Below, one piece after another: positions 57,485 through 64,000 of a stretch of 64,000 nucleotides of DNA. The stretch is taken from NCBI RefSeq assembly GCF_048544455.1, contig NC_133529.1, forward strand, positions 48,027,456-48,091,455, in the 5' to 3' direction. Position 1 is the first letter of the stretch. The number at the start of each line of letters is the position of its first letter. The stretch comes from Silene latifolia. Its lineage: Eukaryota; Streptophyta; Magnoliopsida; Caryophyllales; Caryophyllaceae. Below the pieces are notes generated by a model, which did no database searches, was not told the DNA's origin, and was given only the letters and a program-made list of their open reading frames with translations. A program made the position numbers and the translations under genes.

Positions 57485-58426
57485 TTGCCACCCTTTGGCG
57501 CTAGTCACAACTTGGCTCTTTACATCACTGTCGTTTGCTTAAAGAAGAATGTGCCAATGACCTTAGTAGATGATGGTTCCGCGGTCAACGTCATACCCTT
57601 GAAAACAGCATACAAACTAGGCATGAAAGAGTCGTATTGGATCCCTACCAATCAAGGTGTCCGCGCATATGATGGTACACGACGAAATGTAGTAGGACTC
57701 ATTAACCTAACAATAGCCACCGGGCCAATTGAGCGAAAGGTTAACTTCCAAATAGTGGACATTGAAGCTTCCTTCAACATACTTCTGGGAAGACCTTGGA
57801 TTCACGCTTCCAAAGCAGTAACATCCACCCTTCACCAAAAGATCAAAATTCCACTAAATGGCAAAGTGGTGACGATCACTTCGTCGCCCATCAAGGCAAT
57901 AATCGAAAAGAAGTCAAATAATCAAGTCCTTGCGGATCCAGTATATGAACTTGGGGGCTTTCAAAGCATAAGTGTCATAGAAAGTGAGTTGGCACCCCTA
58001 TACTACGATCCCTACTCCAACTTGGTGGTCAACCACATACTCAAATCCCAGGGATACTTCCTGGGAATGCCTTTGAACCCTGCCCGAAGAAACATCTTCG
58101 CACCCTATAAGGAAGGCAACTCAAAAAGAATACCACTTGGAACAGGATACAAACCCACGAAAGAGGAAGTTCTCGAGATGCTCGCTCAAGTTCAAAGCCG
58201 TAAGCACGTAGGAGTCCAAATGCGACCATATCTCCCTACCCTAAATGGATACTTCGTTAGGGAAGGAAGTCAAGAACTCTTTCACGGATTTCCCGAACCT
58301 TGGCACTACCTCGGAAGGAAGCTAGCCGGAATCGAGATCTTTCACGATTGCTACTTCATTCCTCTAAAACGCAGTTCCTACCGTCAAGGCTCGTCAAGCA
58401 CCTTGCTTAGACGAACAAGCTGTTAG
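57485..58426 (+). CDS. Tat/Ogre-type protease of D2
   Basis: Same frame as gag. Active site VDDGSAVNVIPLKTAYKLG (about 57567-57625), flap region RAYDGTRRNVVG, ILLGRPWIHASKAV (about 57781-57822). A conserved domain follows (DPYSNLVVNHILKSQGYFLG, YLPTLNGYFVREG). Near 58365-58375 a one-base shift relative to D1 ends the frame early at 58426; the ancestral frame goes on as VPTVKARQAPCLDEQAV toward 58482. Confidence 0.87.
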   Translation: MPPFGASHNLALYITVVCLKKNVPMTLVDDGSAVNVIPLKTAYKLGMKESYWIPTNQGVRAYDGTRRNVVGLINLTIATGPIERKVNFQIVDIEASFNILLGRPWIHASKAVTSTLHQKIKIPLNGKVVTITSSPIKAIIEKKSNNQVLADPVYELGGFQSISVIESELAPLYYDPYSNLVVNHILKSQGYFLGMPLNPARRNIFAPYKEGNSKRIPLGTGYKPTKEEVLEMLAQVQSRKHVGVQMRPYLPTLNGYFVREGSQELFHGFPEPWHYLGRKLAGIEIFHDCYFIPLKRSSYRQGSSSTLLRRTSC

Positions 58427-58764
58427 TCTACTATTTGGAGAAGATCGATTTGTTAGAGCCGCGCAGGATGAGATCATTACCATGATACTTCAAGACGATC
58501 ACTTCAACCCTACCGCGTTGATCACAGAAACAAATGCGAACCAGCAGAAAGGATGGAGAAAATCAATCAAGTGGACCAACAATCAAGGAAGACTCTTCAA
58601 GCTCACCACTGAAGAAGGAGAGATGTTCAAGGGAGAACCAGAAGACGATGAATTCGAGTCAGAGTCAGAGTCGGGGTCAGAGTCGGAGTCTAGAGAAGTT
58701 ACTAGGGAGTCTCCTCCTGTCGTCGTCCCCATTCCCTTTGTTTCTTCTAGCTTAGCCTCAAATA
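58427..58764 (+). CDS. D2 acidic linker between protease and RT (candidate upstream exon)
   Basis: Continuation of the protease frame after the shift (QDEIITMILQDDHFNPTAL), then EGEMFKGEPEDDEFESES and a Glu/Ser repeat of GAGTC-type hexamers (about 58655-58695), shorter than in D1. It ends at a candidate splice donor GTAACG at 58765. Low complexity; function unknown. Confidence 0.6.
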
Positions 58765-58909
58765 GTAACGGTAGTTCGGGAAATGTCCCAACAACTGTCC
58801 CTTTACCGCCACTGACCACAGATCAGATGGCTTCTTTGTTTCAACTTTTCTCAAACTTTAATATGAATAAATTAGGTTCTGCTTACTCTTTGTGTTATCT
58901 TGAATGCAG
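58765..58909 (+). other. Candidate intron between protease and RT
   Basis: The protease-linker frame and the RT frame differ by one base. The acceptor is convincing: CTTACTCTTTGTG...TTGAATGCAG|TC, with a branch-like CTTAC and AG at 58908-58909. Donor GTAACG at 58765 gives a 145-bp intron and restores the frame (phase 1). Donors at 58771 and 58774 also fit the phase, so the exact donor is uncertain. Ogre elements are known to carry a spliced intron at this place. Confidence 0.55.
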
Positions 58910-60096
58910 TCATTTACGATGATACCGAGGATGACCCGAACAGACTCATTGAGATACCTCCCTACATAGCCAAGGAAATACTACAAGAGGGGGAAGGGGG
59001 ACCAGTAATAGAGAACACCGAACCCATCAATGTAGGAACCGAACTAGAACCCCAAGAACTTAGGATAGGGACTACCTTGAGCCCTGCCGAAAGGGCCAGT
59101 TTCATAGACCTCCTAAACGAGTTCAAAGACGTTTTCGCTTGGTCCTACAAAGATATGCCAGGGATCGACATGGATATCGCCGAACATAGAATCCCAATTA
59201 AGCCAGGTTTCAAGCCCGTGAAACAAAAGCTTCGTCGAATGAGGACAGAATGGGCTCTCAAGATTAAGGAAGAAGTCGATAAGCAATTCAAAGCTGGTTT
59301 CATCAAAGTTTCCGAGTACTCTGACTGGGTAGCCAACATAGTACCCGTAACCAAAAAGGATAGGAGAATCCGTGTTTGTGTTGATTTTAGAGACTTAAAC
59401 AAAGCAAGTCCTAAAGATGACTTTCCTCTACCACATATCGACATATTGGTGGACAATACCGCAGATCACGAGTTACTATCCTTCATGGATGGGTACGCGG
59501 GTTACAACCAAATCAAGATGGCCATAGAAGACATGCATAAGACCGCCTTTGTCACTCAATGGGGAACCTATTGCTATACGGTCATGCCGTTTGGGTTAAT
59601 CAACGCCGGAGCTACATATCAACGCACCGCAACTACACTCCTACATGACATGATGCATAAAGAAGTTGAGGTATACGTAGACGACATGATTGTCAAGTCC
59701 AAGGATAGAGAGGGGCATATTGCGAACCTTCGCAAATTCTTCTCAAGGCTACGAAAGTACAACATGAGGCTCAATCCTCAGAAGTGCGCATTCGGAGTAA
59801 AATCTGGCAAACTCCTGGGATACGTCGTTAGCCAACGAGGTATAGAAATAGACCCTTCCAAGATCAAAGCTCTGATCGAAATGCCACAACCTCAAACGGA
59901 AAGAGAAGTCAGAGGATTCCTGGGAAAAGTGCAATATATAAGTCGATTCATATCGAAACTCACCATGATCTGTGAACCTATCTTCAAAAAGCTCAAGAAA
60001 ACAGACCACACCATGCGGGATGATGACTGTCAAAAGGCATTCGACCGAATCAAGGAGATATTAGCTAAACCACCAGTGCTCATGCCACCTCAATGA
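58910..60096 (+). CDS. Tat/Ogre reverse transcriptase of D2
   Basis: Begins VIYDDTEDDPNRLIEIP after the candidate acceptor. RT motifs: FAWSYKDMPGID, PVKQKLRRMRTEWALKIKEE, WVANIVPVTKKDRRIRVCVD, KDDFPLPHIDILVDNTA, FMDGYAGYNQIKMA, YTVMPFGLINAGATYQR, catalytic YVDD (EVEVYVDDMIVKSKD, about 59660-59700), KCAFGVKSGKLLGYVVSQRG and FLGKVQYISRFISKL. All usual RT blocks are present and uninterrupted. A TGA at 60094-60096 ends the frame at the start of RNase H. The first ATG-like start is not relevant if the exon is spliced. Confidence 0.88.
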
Positions 60097-60602
60097 GATC
60101 AACCTCTTGGTTTATATCTCACAAGAAAGAAAACTTGACCATGGGCGCCATGCTAGCTCAAACCGTAGGAAAGGAAGAAAGTGCTATCTACTACCTTAGT
60201 AAGAAGTTCTTGGAGTACGAGTGCAAATATTCACAACTCGAAAAGACATGCCTCGCTCTTGTGTAGGCAACGAAGAAGCTACGTCATTACATGCTTAGCT
60301 ACTCCGTCAAAATATACTCCAAAATGGATCCTGTCAAATACCTCTTTGATAAACTCGTCCTCAACGGACGCCTAGCAAGATGGACCTTGATGCTCTCAGA
60401 GATCGATTTCAAATACGTGCCTCTGAAAGTTATAAAAGGGCGCGCCATTGCCGAATTCTTTGCAGAAAATCCCATCAATGATGCACAAACAATAGATACT
60501 TGGTCATTTCCAGACGAAGATATACTCCAAACCGATGTAGACTCCTGGGACCTTTACTTTGATGGAGCATCAAACTTAAGAGGATTTGGAATAGGAGTGT
60601 AG
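60097..60602 (+). pseudogene. First RNase H of D2 (likely inactive) and linker
   Basis: Shift near 60115-60125, then MGAMLAQTVGKEESAIYYLS, KKFLEYECKYSQLEKTCLAL and KLRHYMLSYSVKIYSKMDPV. A TAG about 60264-60266 replaces what is normally a Trp codon. The usual first catalytic TDAS is absent (LGLYLT), as in other Tat elements, where the ancestral RNase H is reduced and a second one takes over. It ends with the WDLYFDGASN start of the second domain and a TAG at 60600-60602. Confidence 0.8.
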
Positions 60603-60930
60603 CTCATTTCTCCTGAAGGCGAGCATACACCAATCTCTGTCAAACTCGACTTCGAAGTGACAAATAATGCTGCAGAATACGAAGCTTGTCTCATTGGACT
60701 ACAAGCGGCAGTGAGCTTAGGCATTAAAAACCTCTGAGTGCATGGGGATTCGTCCCTGATCATCAATCAAGTTACGGGATCTTGGAAAATCCGAAGCAAA
60801 AGCTTAGCACCTTATCAAGCCAGAATAAACCAAGTTGCCCAATTCTTTGATCACGTGACCTATCTACACCTACCTCGAGAAGAAAATCAATTTGCAGATG
60901 CTCTTGCAAAACTTGCATCTTTGATTAATA
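60546..60930 (+). pseudogene. Second, archaeal-type RNase H of D2
   Basis: Degrades the RNA of the RNA-DNA hybrid. Catalytic residues are visible: D in YFDGASN, E in NNAAEYEACLIGLQAA, D in VHGDSSLIINQV, D in REENQFADALAKLAS. A TAG at 60600 and a TGA at about 60735 interrupt the frame, which otherwise continues into integrase. A dual RNase H is a hallmark of the Tat clade. Confidence 0.83.
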
Positions 60931-62281
60931 TGCCAGATGACATGGGGGAAATGCCTTTATACATCGAACGACGATCAGAGCCAGCTTACGTCCACCAAAT
61001 CACCGATGAAGAGGAAATCACAGAGGAACCTTGGTTCCAAGCAATCCTAAATTTCAAGCTCAACGGTACCTATCCACCAGATATGGACAAAAGGGGACAA
61101 CGTGCTATACGCCTACTAGCTTCCCAATACGTCCTCATGCAAAGAGAGTTATACAAAAGAACACCTCATGGTGTAATCGTACGTTGCCTTGATCATTCAC
61201 AGGCGCGGAAAGTGATGGAAGAGGTCCATGATGGAGAATGCGGTCCTCACATGAGTGGGCCCATGATGGCAAAGAAAATCACACGTTTAGGGTATTATTG
61301 GACCACAATGGAATCCGATTGCATCAAATACGTAAGACATTGCCACAACTGCCAAATCTTCGGGAATGTACAGCATGTCCCTCCTTCATTGCTCTATACG
61401 ATGACATCTCCTTGGCCATTTTACGCACTGGGAATTGATATAATCGGGAAGATAACTCCAGTAGGAACAGGGAGGTCCTTTGTTTCATCCTAGTGGCAAT
61501 TGACTATTTCACCAAATGGGTAGAAGCGGCTTCCTATACTAGTCTCACGGGTAAAAATGTAGCAAAATTCATACAAAATAACATCATCTGTCGATACGGT
61601 TGCCCACATGAGATCATTAGTGATAATGGATCACATTTCCAAGCTGAGACTGAGCAATTGCTAGCCAAGTACAAAATTAGGCATCACCACTCTTCGCCAT
61701 ATAGAGCACAGACTAATGGCGCGGTAGAAGTGGCAAACAAGAACGTTGTCACAATTCTCAAGAAAATGATCGACAACTATCGAGATTGGCCAAGAAAGAT
61801 ACCCTTTGCTTTGTGGGGATATCGTACATCTATTAGGACGCCCACTGGGGCCACCCCTTTCTATTTGACCTACGGCATAGAAGCTGTATAGCCAGTCGAG
61901 TTAGAAATACCATCATTGCGTATCTTACTCGAGAGCCAAATCCCAGAAGCCGATTGGAAGTGGGATAGATATGAAGAACTCATCCTCCTGGATGAATTTA
62001 GGCTACACGCATTACATAATGTACAAACATATCAAGCACGTATGAAACGAGCCTTCAACAAAAGGGTCAAGCCAAAGAACATCAAGGAAGGAGACTTAGT
62101 ACTCAAGTCGATTAGAGCTCTTTTACCTGTCGATCCACGAGGAAACTTCAAACCTAATTGGGCTGGGCCATTTCTAGTCAAGTCCGTACTTCCAGGGGGT
62201 GCGGTTAGAATCACAGACCTATATGGGAATGAATTTTCCAACCCGACGAACCTTGACCAACTAAAGCGGTATTATGCCTAG
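60931..62281 (+). pseudogene. Integrase of D2, one frameshift and one stop
   Basis: Inserts the cDNA. N-terminal zinc-binding region: H residues in VHDGECGPHMSGPM and cysteines in RHCHNCQIFG (about 61225-61365). Core: LGIDIIGKI (first D, about 61435), then a one-base shift near 61485-61495, AIDYFTKWVEAASYTS, SDNGSHFQ (second D, about 61620), NGAVEVANKNVV (E, about 61722). GPY-type C-terminus: FKPNWAGPFLVKSVLPGGAV and a final LDQLKRYYA. A TAG at 61889-61891 follows the IEAV segment. Without these two lesions it would be a full Tat integrase. Confidence 0.88.
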
Positions 62282-62841
62282 AATAGGAACAAAAACGCGC
62301 TTCGCGTAACCTCATGTGTCGCTCTTGTGGCACTAAATAAACGGCCCCTGGCCAAGCTGAAATAAGCTAATTTCACCATGCTCTTGCATTTTGACAATCT
62401 GTCATCCTCATATCATCAAATAAACTAAATTGCAACTTAAGAGTAAGTAAAAAGCTCATGCTTATCTTCTAAGTTAATTACAAGCTCTTGCTTAGAACAA
62501 TTATTCTTTTACATTTACTCGAACTACGCGCAAGGGTTTGATTTCATTTTTTAAATGAATACGTAGGCAATCCTTCGCAGGATACAACCCATTAATTTCA
62601 AAATGTAAATAGAAGGACATTTGCGATTGCATTTGGAATTCGACAAGAATAATAAATAGAAAATCACAACGGTTTCATAACCAATTAACCTCCTTTATTT
62701 CATTCATTTCCTAATAATAATAATAGTACGTTACATAATAATAATGCTAAAGATAAACAAAAAAAAAAAAAATAGGCTAGGATTCTAAAAACCCCACCTT
62801 CTTATTACAATAATAATAATAAATAATAATAAAGACTTGGG
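62282..62841. other. Spacer between integrase and antisense gene
   Basis: No gene in this 560 bp. It has A/T-rich low-complexity tracts, a run of 12-13 A near 62760 and an AAT tandem tract at about 62803-62832. Confidence 0.65.
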
Positions 62842-64000
62842 CTATTCCTCCATTTTCCCTTTGCCCTTGTCATTTTTGTCATATTTCTTGTCACGACCTC
62901 GAGTCGGACGCTCCTGTGCCACTTCGGACCTAATCACCAACGGTCTTTCTCGAGGTCTAGTCTTCCCAATTTTGTCAATCACTTTGTCCACGGCAGGAGA
63001 GGTCTTCGGTTTCTTCGAAGGATGAACAACTCGAATTCCGGCTTCTTCCTCTCCCTCAGTCACATGCTTCTCTTTCTCCTTTTCCACCTCGCGCACCTTG
63101 TAGTCAACGGGCTCGCGCTTCCTCAATCTCTCACGCTCCTCCGGAGTAGTAGCTTTCCTCCACCGCAGATAGGAGTCCGACACCCATAAGGCACTAGAAG
63201 AAGAGTTCAAGAACCATACGTTTCTTTGAGCCCATTTAATGGCCCACTCCCTTCGACTCTCAGTAGTAAGCGCCACGGCAGTCTGCGAGACAGTGTCAAG
63301 CTTCGGGATTGTCCTTGTCCAACTGTCTCATCGACCTCTCGGGAAGATGCATAGCATGAATTCCAAGCCAGGAATGCGCACAGATCGGGTAGGATCCAAG
63401 GAAGATACTCCAGCGACAGATTTGAGATGCCACCATGGTACGATCCATCTAATCAAGGGGCCATCATCACTCTTCAATTTGTTTTCCCAATAATTGCAGA
63501 CACGAGTGAAGTCCACCATGTAGAGTCTAGTCCTCATAGCAATTGAGCGAGCATGATAGGCAGGAGCATTAACTGGGGGCTCGATCAATCGAAGACGCTC
63601 CATAAGCCAAACCTACCAAAAAGCAGGTGTTAAAAAAAACGAAAAAAAAACAAAAACAGAAGAAAACGAAAAAAAAAAGAGAAGAAATTCCTTATTCTCT
63701 TACCTGCAAAATAACGGGACTTCCCAAATAAGGTAGGTCCTGCGCTCCTAAACATAAACAGGCTGGGCTCCTGCGCAGTTCCATTTGCTCAACTAGGCTC
63801 AGAAAACGGGGATCACCTCTCAAATCCTCATCAACATGCCCTTGAAAGACATATACATGTAACAACCAAAATCAAAATGCCCTTCGCCTAGCAACATAAG
63901 AGATGGTGGGGTCGGCCTTGTTAATGAATCGGTCAATAAAGTCCAACATCCGCACTCCTTTCGAGGTCACTAGACGGTTCACCTCAATTCTTGTCAACCC
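62842..64000 (-). pseudogene. Antisense gene of D2 (plant mobile-domain / DUF7745-like), partial
   Basis: Minus-strand gene running opposite to pol. Exon 1 enters from the right edge and reads MLDFIDRFINKADPTISYV, with one TGA at 63872-63874, then LGSPVILQ at the donor (63704). After the intron (63703-63613) exon 2 reads VWLMERLRLIEPPVNAPAYH, WENKLKSDDGPLIRWIVPWW and IPGLEFMLCIFP; a frameshift near 63328 follows, then a basic, Lys/Arg/Glu-rich tail (63276-62842, ending KGKGKMEE). The VILQVWLMERL...IRWIVPWW pattern resembles the plant mobile-domain/DUF7745 group. Antisense frames downstream of integrase are known in some Tat elements. Function unknown. Confidence 0.65.
63613..63703 (-). other. 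Candidate intron of antisense gene
   Basis: Minus strand: TTTTGCAG|GTAAGAG donor, a long T/C-rich tract, and TGCTTTTTGGTAG|GTTTGG acceptor; 91 bp. Removing it joins two frames exactly (codon for Q then V) and yields a continuous conserved-looking segment. Strong splice consensus at both ends. Confidence 0.7.

Larger units (their letters stand above)
52367..64000 (+). mobile_element. Tat/Ogre-type element D2, full coding region, 3' end outside window
   Basis: LTR 52367-54733, tRNA-Arg PBS, gag, protease, acidic linker, candidate intron, RT, RNase H, second (archaeal-type) RNase H, integrase, then an antisense gene up to the window edge. This is the order of Ogre/Tat elements, including the splice-like junction before RT and the antisense frame after integrase. 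Several frameshifts and stops make it defective. The 3' LTR lies beyond 64000. Confidence 0.88.

Overview
The window is plant nuclear DNA made almost wholly of retrotransposons. Every coding trace belongs to Ty3/Gypsy, Ty1/Copia or LINE-L1 elements. The Athila, Tat/Ogre and Tekay (chromovirus) lineages are plant-specific, and their primer-binding sites match plant tRNAs (Asp, initiator Met, Arg). This suggests a flowering plant, probably a eudicot with a large, repeat-rich genome; the species cannot be fixed from the sequence. I found no host protein gene, tRNA, rRNA or CRISPR array. Assignments rest on reading domains and terminal structures by eye, not on database searches.

Layout, left to right. 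(1) 1-2873: start of a minus-strand Athila-like element 'A1' (gag, tRNA-Asp PBS, 5' LTR), cut by the window edge. (2) 2874-4881: 3' part of a decayed LINE-L1 that A1 interrupts. (3) 4946-24244: a plus-strand Athila-like element 'A2' with both LTRs, gag, protease and an Athila ORF-1-type gene but no RT, RNase H or integrase, so non-autonomous. A complete minus-strand Tekay-type chromovirus (8254-16558, TSD ACCCA) sits inside its gag-protease frame. (4) 24245-24895: unassigned sequence. (5) 24896 to about 31500: minus-strand Athila-like element 'B' (3' LTR, decayed ORF-1); a solo LTR of the same family (25550-26808, TSD AGCAA) lies inside its LTR in opposite orientation. (6) about 31500-32688: unassigned, with short tandem repeats. 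(7) 32689-45842: Tat-type element 'C' (LTR, gag, protease, RT, start of a second RNase H), split inside protease by a minus-strand Copia element (35300-44059, TSD TACTT). (8) 45843-52366: Tat/Ogre-type element 'D1' (LTR, gag, protease). (9) 52367-64000: related element 'D2' (LTR, gag, protease, candidate intron, RT, two RNase H domains, integrase, and an antisense gene with its own candidate intron), running off the right edge.

Nesting gives a relative history: the Copia insertion in C is very young (one difference seen between its 1,283-bp LTRs), although its pol is in ruins, so it was probably mobilised in trans. The chromovirus post-dates A2, the solo LTR post-dates B, and D2 probably inserted into D1.

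The most interesting signal is not a gene. Four LTR families (A, B, the chromovirus and D) each carry a cluster of short GC-rich, partly palindromic motifs about 45-150 bp upstream of the predicted TATA box. Three of them repeat the same motif inside the element, upstream of ORF-1 or gag. The chromovirus and B, which belong to different lineages, share the same palindrome. The D LTRs also carry a hairpin just after the TATA box that is preserved by a compensatory base-pair change.
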